Virus record (IMG/VR): IMGVR_UViG_3300025769_000838 | Span: 1 to 23,940 of that record | Direction: 5' to 3' (one strand) | From: a virus | DNA length: 23,940 nt | Part shown: positions 5,785 to 13,239 of the stretch, in pieces | How positions within the stretch are numbered: position 1 is the stretch's first letter | How the letters are laid out: every line of letters begins with the position of its first letter | Position numbers and translations under genes: made by a program | The notes under the pieces: generated by a model | What the model saw: the letters and a program-made list of their open reading frames with translations, nothing else | What the model was told of the DNA's origin: nothing | Database searches by the model: none

Positions 5785-6585
5785 ATGGCTGATACAGCAG
5801 TAGTTGAGAAGAAGTCCACCTCGGTGGTCAGTTTTATGGACGAAGCATTCGAGAATGCTGGTCAAGGTCTTGAGAATATTGGTGCGGAGGATATGCAGAT
5901 TCCGTTTATGCGGATTGTGCAGCCACTGTCACCACAGCTAATGAAGAACGATGCAAAGTTCATCAAAGGCATTTCAGCAGGAGATATCTTCAACACTGTA
6001 ACCGGAGAATTCTGGGAAGCAGATGAAGGGGTTGTGGTTATCCCGTGCGCCTACCAAATGAAGTATCTTGAATTCCAACTGCGTGAGAGCGGTGGCGGTT
6101 ACATGGGTGAGATCGATCCGATGAGCCCAGACCTTCGTCGCACAGAGCGGGTTGGCTCTAACGAGATTCTTCCATCAGGTAATGAGTTGGTTCGCTCCGC
6201 TCAGTTCTTGTTGCTGACAGTTGATAAGGATGGTCGCACATCTGAACTGATCTGTGACATGAAGAAGACTCAGATGAAGATCGCAAAGCAGTGGAACACG
6301 CGCCGCGCCGGGATGCAGATCATGCACCCAACCAAGGGCTTGTTCAATCCACCAATCTGGATGACCGCTTGGCGCTTGAAGTCTGTTCAAGAGAGCAACG
6401 ACAAAGGTTCGTGGTACAACTACGCTGTGTCTTCGGTCGATATCTCAGAAGTTCCTGAGTCGGCTGTGCTTCATGCAAAGAAACAGTATGAGAAATTCCA
6501 GAAAGGTGAGATCAAGACCTCTGGTGGAACAGCAGAAGAAATGAACACTGCTTCTTCTGAACCAAAGGACGATATCCCGTTCTAG
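5785..6585 (+). CDS. Putative ssDNA-binding protein with an SSB-type C-terminal tip
   Basis: The 266-residue protein begins four bases after the previous gene; its ribosome binding site is probably AAGAGG at 5770-5775. A folded core of about 220 residues contains alternating strands (GVVVIPCAYQMKYLEFQLRE; AQFLLLTVDKDG) and aromatic residues compatible with nucleic-acid binding. The tail (from about residue 238) is low in complexity and ends EPKDDIPF. The last five residues equal the E. coli SSB tip, which recruits replication and repair enzymes. I infer a single-strand binding or annealing role from this and from its place ahead of the primase, helicase and polymerase. The fold itself is not recognised, and an exonuclease-partner protein is possible. 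Confidence 0.65.
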   Translation: MADTAVVEKKSTSVVSFMDEAFENAGQGLENIGAEDMQIPFMRIVQPLSPQLMKNDAKFIKGISAGDIFNTVTGEFWEADEGVVVIPCAYQMKYLEFQLRESGGGYMGEIDPMSPDLRRTERVGSNEILPSGNELVRSAQFLLLTVDKDGRTSELICDMKKTQMKIAKQWNTRRAGMQIMHPTKGLFNPPIWMTAWRLKSVQESNDKGSWYNYAVSSVDISEVPESAVLHAKKQYEKFQKGEIKTSGGTAEEMNTASSEPKDDIPF

Positions 6586-6593
6586 TCTAAAAA

Positions 6594-6707
6594 TTAGGGT
6601 GGGGGTGCATACGACTCCACCCTAGCTGCTGAATGGGGGCAGCAGAAAGGTTGTTCGGGGGGCTCATACCCCAACAACCACCCCCTGCCTTAAACCAATA
6701 AGGGGCA
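6594..6707 (+). promoter_or_regulatory. Four consecutive stem-loops upstream of the primase gene
   Basis: The 127-base gap before the primase gene is filled with inverted repeats. Stem 1 pairs TAGGGTGG (6595-6602) with CCACCCTA (6617-6624). Stem 2 pairs GCTGC (6625-6629) with GCAGC (6639-6643). Stem 3 pairs GGTTGTT (6649-6655) with AACAACC (6673-6679) and continues inward as GGGG/CCCC after a one-base bulge. Stem 4 pairs TGCC and TTA with TAA and GGCA (6686-6707) and contains the AGGGG ribosome binding site of the primase. It could be a translational control element, a processing signal, or a structured single-strand initiation site of the replication origin. No T-run follows any stem, so a plain terminator is less likely. 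Confidence 0.6.
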
Positions 6708-6712
6708 CAGTT

Positions 6713-8242
6713 ATGAACCAAGCAGAAAAGTTCATGGCTGCATTTACCGGATTTAGTGCAGCGCATGGACAGACACAGATATCAGATGAACGACGAGCCG
6801 GTAAGCAAAAAGCTAAGTCGAGAATCGTTAGGCAGCCGCTAACCTTAGACCTTATCAAGCATCATCTTGAGGGCAAGAATGGCGTAGGCTCTATACCAAT
6901 TAACGAGGACAACCAGTGTAAGTTTGGCGCCCTCGACATTGATAAGTACCCACTAGATCTTGAGGCGCTTGATAAAAAGCTGCGTAAGATGGAGGTGCCT
7001 TGTGTTACCTGCCGCTCGAAGTCTGGCGGCGCACACATATTCTTTTTCTTTACAAAGTGGATCAGTGCAGGAGAGTTCCGTGATAAAGCTTCAGAGATTT
7101 CTGCCGTACTTGGTTATGGCGGCTGTGAGATTTTCCCAAAGCAAGAACAGATTCTTGTCGAGCGTGGCGATGTGGGTAACTTTATTAACCTGCCGTACTT
7201 TGATGAGGAACAAACTCTCCGCTACGCGATTAAAGAAGACGGAGAGCCAGCGTCCCTAGAGGAATTTCTTGAGCTTGTTGACAGGAGGAGTGTGGATCCG
7301 GATGCTTTTGTTGGTTTAACATTCGGTGAGCAGGTCGACGAGTTTAAGGATTGGGCCCCCTGTCTGAACTGTATGTTCGGACAGGGGATACCCGAAGGTA
7401 CACGCAACACAGTTATGTTTGCCGCAGCCGTTGGTTGTAAGAAAGAGCAGCCAGAAAACTGGAAGGCTAGGCTCGAAGAGATTAACAACAAGTTTGCCAA
7501 CCCGTCATTGCCAGCGTCTGAGATTGTGACGATTCAGCAGCAGCATGAGAAGAAAGAGTATGGCTTCCCCTGTGATCAGGAGCCGCTCAAGTCTTATTGT
7601 AACAAGTCTCTTTGCAAGACAAAGAAGTTTGGTATCGGCAGTCACGTTTCCAATATTGATGTGACAGGTCTTTGCGTTGTGAAGTCTGAGCCTCCGGTAT
7701 GGTTTTGTGATGTGGGTGGACAGCGCGTTGAGTTGGACACAGATGATCTTCAGACACCGCAGCGTTTCCAGAAGGCGTGTATGGAACAGATACACAAGAT
7801 GCCACCAATGATGAAGATGGCTGATTGGCAGAACATTGTCGGCGCACTAATGGAAGATATGAGTGAGATCGAGGTTCCAGAAGAACTGACATACAAAGGA
7901 CAGTTCATGGATCTGCTCGAGGCGTTCTGTGATGGGCGGGTGCAAGCGCAATCCGCTGAAGAGATAAGCCTTGGCAAGCCTTTCACAGAAGAAGGCTTGA
8001 CCTACTTCAAGATCGAATCCCTAATGAAGTATTTACGAAACCAGAGATTTGATAACTACAGCCGTGGTCAGATTCAGGAACGTCTGAAGGAACTAAACAA
8101 TGGCAACGCGGCTAACGGTAAGAAATATTTTCAAACCACAAAAAATGAAACCAAACAGTTGCGTGTGTGGTGGGTGCCTGCCTTTAACAGAGAGGTCCAA
8201 GTTCCGAGGATCGAGGTTCAAGGTGATGGGGTGCCGTTCTAA
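6713..8242 (+). CDS. Archaeo-eukaryotic-type primase (TOTE-like AEP)
   Basis: The 509-residue protein has the AEP catalytic signature. D75-I-D77 (FGALDIDKYP) is motif I, S104-GGAH108 (RSKSGGAHIFFF) is motif II, and the EIFPKQ...GNFINLPYF segment near 140-165 is typical of the AEP domain found in TOTE conflict systems and many phage primases. It should synthesise primers, or act as a primase-polymerase, during phage DNA replication. A cysteine cluster follows (FPC...SYCNKSLCKT, near 280-300) that could bind zinc. The C-terminal third is mixed helical and ends GDGVPF, similar to the SSB-type tip of the 266-aa protein. The ribosome binding site AAGGGG is inside a hairpin. No separate primase gene of the DnaG type is seen. 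Confidence 0.85.
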   Translation: MNQAEKFMAAFTGFSAAHGQTQISDERRAGKQKAKSRIVRQPLTLDLIKHHLEGKNGVGSIPINEDNQCKFGALDIDKYPLDLEALDKKLRKMEVPCVTCRSKSGGAHIFFFFTKWISAGEFRDKASEISAVLGYGGCEIFPKQEQILVERGDVGNFINLPYFDEEQTLRYAIKEDGEPASLEEFLELVDRRSVDPDAFVGLTFGEQVDEFKDWAPCLNCMFGQGIPEGTRNTVMFAAAVGCKKEQPENWKARLEEINNKFANPSLPASEIVTIQQQHEKKEYGFPCDQEPLKSYCNKSLCKTKKFGIGSHVSNIDVTGLCVVKSEPPVWFCDVGGQRVELDTDDLQTPQRFQKACMEQIHKMPPMMKMADWQNIVGALMEDMSEIEVPEELTYKGQFMDLLEAFCDGRVQAQSAEEISLGKPFTEEGLTYFKIESLMKYLRNQRFDNYSRGQIQERLKELNNGNAANGKKYFQTTKNETKQLRVWWVPAFNREVQVPRIEVQGDGVPF

Positions 8243-8418
8243 TGTATGTAGCTTATTTTTTATGTGACACCTGTGGTCACCGTTGGAAAACTTATTATCG
8301 CAAGATAAAGCTATTAGAGCTTGGCGATACTTGTGACAACTGTATCGACCAGCTTCCCTATAAAGAGGATTTTCGGGGGTATGTTTCTGAGCCACACTTT
8401 TTTGAGAAGGTAGATTAA
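8242..8418 (+). CDS. 58-aa zinc-ribbon microprotein between primase and helicase
   Basis: The ATG at 8242 shares one base with the primase stop (TAATG), so it is translationally coupled. The product has C8-x2-C11 (LCDTCGHRWKTYY) and C31-x2-C34 (DTCDNC), a complete zinc ribbon of 58 residues, followed by an aromatic and acidic tail. The frame ends one base before the next ATG. Its tight position between a primase and a helicase suggests an accessory of the replisome or a regulator of its translation, but its target is unknown. The length is normal for phage zinc ribbons. Confidence 0.75.
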   Translation: MYVAYFLCDTCGHRWKTYYRKIKLLELGDTCDNCIDQLPYKEDFRGYVSEPHFFEKVD

Positions 8419-8419
8419 A

Positions 8420-9934
8420 ATGGAAACAACTATCTTCGGACCCCCGGGTACAGGTAAGACAACCCGTCTTATTCAGATTGTTCAGGACGAGCTAACCAGT
8501 GGCACCAAGCCGCATGATATTGCGTTCGTATCTTTCTCTCGTAAAGCAGCAGAGGAAGCGCGTACTAGGGCTTCGGTTAAGCTAAACATGAATGCGGATC
8601 AGATGGTTTGGTTTCGCACTCTTCATTCGTTTGCTTATCAATGTCTTGGATTAAGTAAAGACAGGGTCCTTCGGGGACCTGATTATTCGCGTATAGGTGA
8701 GTTGTTGGGTCTTGAGTTTACCGCGAACTCTTCAGTGTCAATGCAGGACGGTGTTTTGTTTAGCCCGGGAAGAAGCGGCGATGCGTACTTGTCTATGATT
8801 CAGATGGCTAGAGTTACTGGTTGTACTCTTGAGGAGCAGTTCTCAAAAACAGCAGACCAGAGGCTTCATTTCCAGCAGCTAAAGCTAGTGGATCAGGTGT
8901 TTAGGGATTACAAGAAAGAAACAAACAAGGTCGAGTTTGTGGACATGATCGAGGACTTTATCACTCAGGGTCACTGTCCCGAGTTTGATGTTCTGATTGT
9001 GGATGAGGCACAAGATCTGGTTCCTTTGCAGTGGCGCATGATTCACGAGGTTATAAAGCCTAGATCAAAGCGCATCTATTATGCGGGCGATGATGACCAG
9101 TGCATTTACTCTTGGATGGGGGTGGATGTGAAGGATTTTCTGAACGCATCGGACAATAAAATCATATTGGATAAGTCATATCGTTTGCCTATATCAGTGC
9201 ATAATATGGCGGATTCTCTGGTAAAACAGCTAGCAACTAGACAAAAAAAGTTTTGGAAACCTACAGATGAAACTGGCTCCGTAGTGTGGCATCGTGATAT
9301 CCTTGATGTGGACATAACAACCGGAGAGTGGCTAATCCTAGCCCGCACCAATTTCATTGCCAACAGAATCGCAACCACACTTAAAGAGCAAGGATTCCTG
9401 TTTTGGCGTGAAGGCTCCGGTTGGTCCATTTCCCCAAATGTTCTCACCGGAATCGAGGTATGGTTAAAGCTATGCAAGCAACAGCATCTGTCGGCACAAG
9501 AATTGAAAAAACTATCGCCCCTATTAACGGCTTCCGTCATTACGAAGTCTGGCAGACGAGCCCTCGCAAACTTAGATCCCGAACTAACCTACACGCTAAC
9601 CGATATTCAAGACCAGTGCTCCCTATCCGCGACTGCGGAGACACCGTGGCACGAAGTGTTGAAAGTGTCGGAGAACGAGAGAATATACATTTCGTCAGTA
9701 CGGCGTATGGGCGAGTCTATTTTGACGGGGACGCCGAGGATCAAGATATCGACGATCCACAAAGCAAAAGGTGGCGAGGCGGATAACGTCGCCCTTCTTT
9801 TAGATTCATCACGAGCATGCGCGAATAGCGAGGATCAGGACGCCGAGGTTCGGACGTTCTACGTTGGGCTTACTCGCGCCAAGAAATCGTTGCATATTAT
9901 TGAACCTCAAACACAGTATGGATTTGCATTATGA
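8420..9934 (+). CDS. UvrD/Rep-like superfamily 1 DNA helicase
   Basis: The 504-residue protein has SF1A motifs in the right order. Motif I is G7-PPGTGKTT15, and motif Ia (FVSFSRKAAEEA) follows. Motif II is D195-EAQD, motif III is G223-DDDQCIYSW, and motif IV is SYRL. Motif V is STIHKAKGGEADNV (444-457), and motif VI is FYVGLTRAKKSLHI. It is an ATP-dependent 3'-5' DNA helicase, likely unwinding duplex for the phage polymerase or acting in recombination. At 504 residues it is shorter than host UvrD (about 720), with a reduced 2B region. Ribosome binding site GAAGG lies about 10 bases upstream. The gene overlaps the next one by 4 bases. Confidence 0.9.
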   Translation: METTIFGPPGTGKTTRLIQIVQDELTSGTKPHDIAFVSFSRKAAEEARTRASVKLNMNADQMVWFRTLHSFAYQCLGLSKDRVLRGPDYSRIGELLGLEFTANSSVSMQDGVLFSPGRSGDAYLSMIQMARVTGCTLEEQFSKTADQRLHFQQLKLVDQVFRDYKKETNKVEFVDMIEDFITQGHCPEFDVLIVDEAQDLVPLQWRMIHEVIKPRSKRIYYAGDDDQCIYSWMGVDVKDFLNASDNKIILDKSYRLPISVHNMADSLVKQLATRQKKFWKPTDETGSVVWHRDILDVDITTGEWLILARTNFIANRIATTLKEQGFLFWREGSGWSISPNVLTGIEVWLKLCKQQHLSAQELKKLSPLLTASVITKSGRRALANLDPELTYTLTDIQDQCSLSATAETPWHEVLKVSENERIYISSVRRMGESILTGTPRIKISTIHKAKGGEADNVALLLDSSRACANSEDQDAEVRTFYVGLTRAKKSLHIIEPQTQYGFAL

Positions 9935-10215
9935 AAACTAGAGAAGACTTCCTCAACAAGGCCGAAGAGTTAATTAACGGTCCGAGGGCCAAGGAGTATG
10001 GTCCTGCTAAGATGAACCACGAGCGGATCGCTGCCATCTGGAATGTGTTCTTGGAGAAGAAGCTGGTTCATGCAATTACGCCGGAAGATGTAGTGGCTTG
10101 TATGATTGGCCTCAAGCTGGCTAGACTTGCAGAGGACACAAGCAAGGACGACTCTTGGGTGGATATCATTGGCTATGCTGCGCTTGGTGGGGAGATAGCA
10201 AATGATGAAAGCTGA
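9931..10215 (+). CDS. DUF6378 family protein (94 aa)
   Basis: The protein reads KAEELINGPRAKEYGPAKMN, then HERIAAIWNVFL, ITPEDVVACMIGLKLARLAE and DSWVDIIGYAALGGEIA. The blocks RAxxYG, ITPEDV, KxARLA and DSWVDxxGYAALG are those of the DUF6378 family common in phages. The protein is all-helical and may be distantly related to MazG-like nucleotide pyrophosphohydrolases, although the metal-binding EExxE of MazG is not evident. A role in nucleotide pools is therefore only inferred. It overlaps the helicase gene before it (ATGA) and the gene after it by 14 bases. Confidence 0.8.
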   Translation: MKTREDFLNKAEELINGPRAKEYGPAKMNHERIAAIWNVFLEKKLVHAITPEDVVACMIGLKLARLAEDTSKDDSWVDIIGYAALGGEIANDES

Positions 10216-10441
10216 CGGGCTGGATAAAGCCATTATTGGGGCAACTCATGACATTGCGACAGGACATTTTCGCTTGGTCTATGATGTTGATATGTGCATA
10301 GACATTCTTGCCAAGGACATGACCAGATCCGAGGCTATGGAGTTTTTAGAGTACAATACTTTTGGGGCATATGTGGGGCCAGACACACCTTTGTTTATGT
10401 TCAATAATTGGGAATCGTTGCTGGAGGAAGACAATGCGTGA
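10202..10441 (+). CDS. Small phage protein of unknown function (79 aa)
   Basis: ATG 10202 (or the adjacent ATG 10205) is preceded by GGTGGGGAG. The protein is mixed: an N-terminal helix (LDKAIIGATH), a strand (HFRLVYDVDMCIDILAKDM), then a helix (RSEAMEFLEYNTFGAYVG) and an acidic C-terminus (ESLLEEDN). It overlaps DUF6378 upstream and the polymerase start downstream (8 bases), which suggests it is made in step with them. No motif gives a function. Confidence 0.75.
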   Translation: MMKADGLDKAIIGATHDIATGHFRLVYDVDMCIDILAKDMTRSEAMEFLEYNTFGAYVGPDTPLFMFNNWESLLEEDNA

Positions 10442-12350
10442 GTATCAGATGAATCTACTGGACATCGATGTCAAGGAAGCCGCTCTCGGTTTTACTGACG
10501 AAGATGACTGGGCGCCGCCGTCTTCTTTCCCAGATCTTACAAACTGTGAGCGTATTTCAATTGACTTGGAAACATGCGACCCGAACCTCATGACGTTGGG
10601 GCCGGGCTGGTGCCGCAATGACGGATATGTCATCGGGTATGCTGTGGCTGCTGGGGATTTTGTAGGGTACTTTCCTGTACGCCACGAAGGTGGTGGCAAC
10701 CTGCCAGAAAAGACAGTGGTCAACTGGCTAAAGAAACAGATGGCTACACCTAACATTGAGAAGGTCATGCACAATGCGTTGTATGATCTGGGCTGGATGC
10801 GTTGGGCAGGGATCGAGGTCCAAGGTCCGATTGTCGACACAATGATAGCCGCGCCTCTGATTAACGAGAACCGTCGGTTCTACAACTTGAACTCCTTGGC
10901 TAAAGAATATCTGGCCGAGAACAAGAATGAGAAGATGTTGCGGGCAGCGGCAGCAATGTATGGTGTCGATCCAAAGTCAGGTATGTGGAGACTACCAGCT
11001 AGGTTCGTTGGTAAGTACGCCGAGCAAGATGCGGCTGTTACCCTTCGCCTGTGGGATCGGCTACGTCCGGAGATCATTAAGGAAGAAGTATCCTCGATCT
11101 TTCAGCTAGAGACTGATCTACTACCAGTCCTGTTTGAGATGAAGACACGCGGTGTTCGGGTGGACATAGACAAGGCAGAGCAGGTTAAGAAAGATCTGAA
11201 GCAGCGTGAAGATATTTTACTTAAAGAAATAAAGGAAGAGACTGGCATCTTCGTTGAGCCTTGGGTTGCGACATCGATAGCAAAGGCGTTCGACGCGATT
11301 GGCGTGTCGTATTCCCGGACAGAAAACTCGAAGGTTCCGTCCTTTACAAAACAGTTTCTGTCGAATCACACTCACCCAATAGCGCAGAAGATTGTAAAGC
11401 TTCGCGAGTTTAACAAAGCCAACACAACCTTTGTTGAGACGATTCTTCAGCATTCTCATAATGGACGTATTCATTGCGACTTCAATGCTCTTCGTTCTGA
11501 TGATGGTGGTACTGTAACGGGTAGATTTTCCTCGAGCAACCCCAACCTACAGCAAATCCCTGCCAGAGATCCAGAAATCAAAGGCATGATCCGTGGGTTA
11601 TTTATACCAGAAGAAGGCACCAAGTGGGGAAGTTTTGACTATGCTTCACAAGAACCACGCTGGCTTGCACATTACTGCGCTCAAGTCACAGGAGTTCACA
11701 GGCATCCACAGATTGACGATGTTGTGAACGCATACAAAGAAGGCAATGCTGACTTCCACCAGATGGTTGCTGACATGGCAGGCATTAGCCGCAAGGATGC
11801 GAAGACTGTTAACCTTGGTATCATGTACGGCATGGGGCGCAAGAAGCTAGCAGGGGTAATGGACATCAGCGAGGAAGAAGCAAAAGATCTTCTGGCGAAG
11901 TACCACGAGAACGTACCGTTTGTTAAGGGCATAGCTGACATGACCTCGAACCGTGCTTCAAGCGTCGGGAGTATTAGAACGTGGCTGGGGCGTAAGTGCC
12001 GCTTTGATATGTGGGAACCTAGGTCTTTTGGCTTCAACAAAGCTATGCGTCTTGAAGAAGCCATAAAAGAATATGGCGGCAGGGGGATGATTAGACGCGC
12101 CTTTACATATAAGGCTCTAAATAAATTGATCCAAGGTTCGAGTGCCGACCAAACAAAGAAAGCGATGGTTGATTGTTTTGCCGAGGGCCTAGTTCCGATG
12201 TTAACGGTTCACGATGAACTGTGCTTCAGTGTAGAATCAAAGGAACAGGCTGACCGTATCGTCGAAATCATGACAACATGCGTTCCGGATCTTAACGTGC
12301 CATTTGAAGTAGACGCCGAACTAGGCGACAATTGGGGGGAAGTAGGATGA
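10434..12350 (+). CDS. polA: Family A DNA polymerase with 3'-5' exonuclease domain
   Basis: I choose ATG 10434 because GGAGGAAG precedes it; the frame upstream is part of an overlapping gene. The 638-residue enzyme has exonuclease motifs D44-L-E46, N114-ALYD118 and Y195-AEQD199, so proofreading should be active. The polymerase motifs are motif A D402-YASQEPR, motif B K457-TVNLGIMYG and motif C H593-DE. It copies the phage genome. The residue corresponding to Phe762 of E. coli Pol I is Leu461, a variant seen in many marine phage polymerases and linked in published work to lower incorporation rate and often to slower or temperate lifestyles. No 5'-3' exonuclease domain is present, and no DnaJ-type zinc domain is fused to it. 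Confidence 0.95.
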   Translation: MREYQMNLLDIDVKEAALGFTDEDDWAPPSSFPDLTNCERISIDLETCDPNLMTLGPGWCRNDGYVIGYAVAAGDFVGYFPVRHEGGGNLPEKTVVNWLKKQMATPNIEKVMHNALYDLGWMRWAGIEVQGPIVDTMIAAPLINENRRFYNLNSLAKEYLAENKNEKMLRAAAAMYGVDPKSGMWRLPARFVGKYAEQDAAVTLRLWDRLRPEIIKEEVSSIFQLETDLLPVLFEMKTRGVRVDIDKAEQVKKDLKQREDILLKEIKEETGIFVEPWVATSIAKAFDAIGVSYSRTENSKVPSFTKQFLSNHTHPIAQKIVKLREFNKANTTFVETILQHSHNGRIHCDFNALRSDDGGTVTGRFSSSNPNLQQIPARDPEIKGMIRGLFIPEEGTKWGSFDYASQEPRWLAHYCAQVTGVHRHPQIDDVVNAYKEGNADFHQMVADMAGISRKDAKTVNLGIMYGMGRKKLAGVMDISEEEAKDLLAKYHENVPFVKGIADMTSNRASSVGSIRTWLGRKCRFDMWEPRSFGFNKAMRLEEAIKEYGGRGMIRRAFTYKALNKLIQGSSADQTKKAMVDCFAEGLVPMLTVHDELCFSVESKEQADRIVEIMTTCVPDLNVPFEVDAELGDNWGEVG

Positions 12351-12502
12351 ACAACAAGCCAGTCCACTGTCCGCGCTGCGGAAATAAGTTACGCACTATT
12401 TATGTCCACGGGCATGAGCAGTGCTTTGAATGTAATCAAGTTATAGATGACTGCTGTCAGGGTGAAACATGTGATCCTGAAATGGAGAACAAAGATGTTT
12501 GA
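12347..12502 (+). CDS. 51-aa zinc-knuckle microprotein
   Basis: The ATG at 12347 overlaps the polymerase stop (ATGA) and follows GGGGGGAAGTAGG. C8-PR-C11 and C26-FE-C29 form a zinc ribbon, and extra cysteines follow (C36, C37, C42). The tail is acidic (PEMENKDV). The function is unknown. Its coupling to the polymerase echoes the 58-aa zinc protein coupled to the primase, and these may be related accessory factors. Confidence 0.7.
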   Translation: MNNKPVHCPRCGNKLRTIYVHGHEQCFECNQVIDDCCQGETCDPEMENKDV

Positions 12503-12734
12503 AGCTATGATACTAATTTGTTTGGTTTCATTACCCGGCGAGTGTACGGCACTAAAAGATTTACGAGGGCCATACGAAACGATGGGCCAGTGCAATGTAC
12601 GGTCGTCTGAAATGGCGCAAAGTATAGAAGAAGATCCTAGGGTCAAGAACCTTTATACAGTAAACGGCGCGCGATGCGACAAAGTCCCCGGGATCAAGAC
12701 TAAAACGTCAAATCTCAGCGACTTCGAGGTGTAA
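12495..12734 (+). CDS. Small exported or membrane-associated protein (79 aa)
   Basis: I choose ATG 12495, which gives an 8-base overlap with the zinc protein and has TGGAGAAC upstream; the in-frame ATG at 12447 lies inside that gene. The first 15 residues are hydrophobic (MFEAMILICLVSLPG), followed by a cysteine and a polar region with two further cysteines (C34, C62). This could be a poor signal anchor with a disulfide-bonded periplasmic domain, or a lysis-associated protein. A typical positively charged n-region is missing. It is the last + strand gene before the convergent terminator. Confidence 0.65.
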   Translation: MFEAMILICLVSLPGECTALKDLRGPYETMGQCNVRSSEMAQSIEEDPRVKNLYTVNGARCDKVPGIKTKTSNLSDFEV

Positions 12735-12743
12735 TGCTACGGT

Positions 12744-12782
12744 CATCGATACTGAGGTCGACGAGAATCGATGTTTTTATTT
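12744..12782 (+). terminator. Putative intrinsic terminator between the converging arms
   Basis: A 7-base inverted repeat, CATCGAT (12744-12750) and ATCGATG (12767-12773), with a 16-base loop is followed by TTTTTATTTA. It lies 10 bases after the last + strand stop and just before the lysozyme stop on the other strand. The stem is AT-rich and the loop is long, so efficiency is uncertain. For the - strand there is no matching T-run. Confidence 0.55.
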
Positions 12783-12789
12783 AATGATT

Positions 12790-13239
12790 TCAGGCTTTTG
12801 CGAGATCGCGAATTCGCTTAACCAAACGCTTTGCGCGGTTCGGGACCTGATCATGCCACCTCGAATCGACCATTTCGTCGGCTGCGCGTTCCCAATCTCT
12901 GGCATCGACCCCAGCCTTCATGCCCTTGAACTTGGACAGTCGGGGGTAGCCGAGGTTAAAGCACATGTTGGCGATGACCAACTGAGCTTCTTCGGGTAGC
13001 TCGTCGAAGTCAGAGTACAGTCGACCGCAATCCTCAATCGTCACAGCGATGTCAAGGTTGAACCGCTGCCGGACACGCTCTTCTGATACGGGTGTGCCAA
13101 CAGGCTGACCGTATTCTGGATCGTGCTCTTTGATGAGCGCTCCGATTCCGAAAGTTGGTAGGCCTAAATGATCTAGATATATTTCGTACTTGCAGCCTTC
13201 GTCTTCTGCAAGCTCTTCTCTTAGCTGATCTTTGTTCAT
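12790..13239 (-). CDS. T4-type lysozyme (endolysin, GH24)
   Basis: The 149-residue protein has the T4 lysozyme catalytic arrangement: E14 (DEGCKYEIYLD), D23 and T29 (PTFGIG), with spacings of 9 and 6 identical to E11, D20 and T26 of T4. The AQLVIANMCFNLG element in the middle and the NRAKRLVKRI tail also fit the family, as does the length. It cleaves N-acetylmuramic acid to N-acetylglucosamine links in peptidoglycan and releases progeny. No signal peptide is seen, so export would need a holin, and no obvious holin is in the window. The start overlaps the stop of the 1296-aa gene (ATGA). It is the last gene of the late operon. Confidence 0.92.
   Translation of the reverse strand: MNKDQLREELAEDEGCKYEIYLDHLGLPTFGIGALIKEHDPEYGQPVGTPVSEERVRQRFNLDIAVTIEDCGRLYSDFDELPEEAQLVIANMCFNLGYPRLSKFKGMKAGVDARDWERAADEMVDSRWHDQVPNRAKRLVKRIRDLAKA

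Noticed and set aside
9421-9786. 121-codon open frame within the UvrD-like gene
   Set aside because: It overlaps conserved helicase motifs in another frame and has no ribosome binding site.
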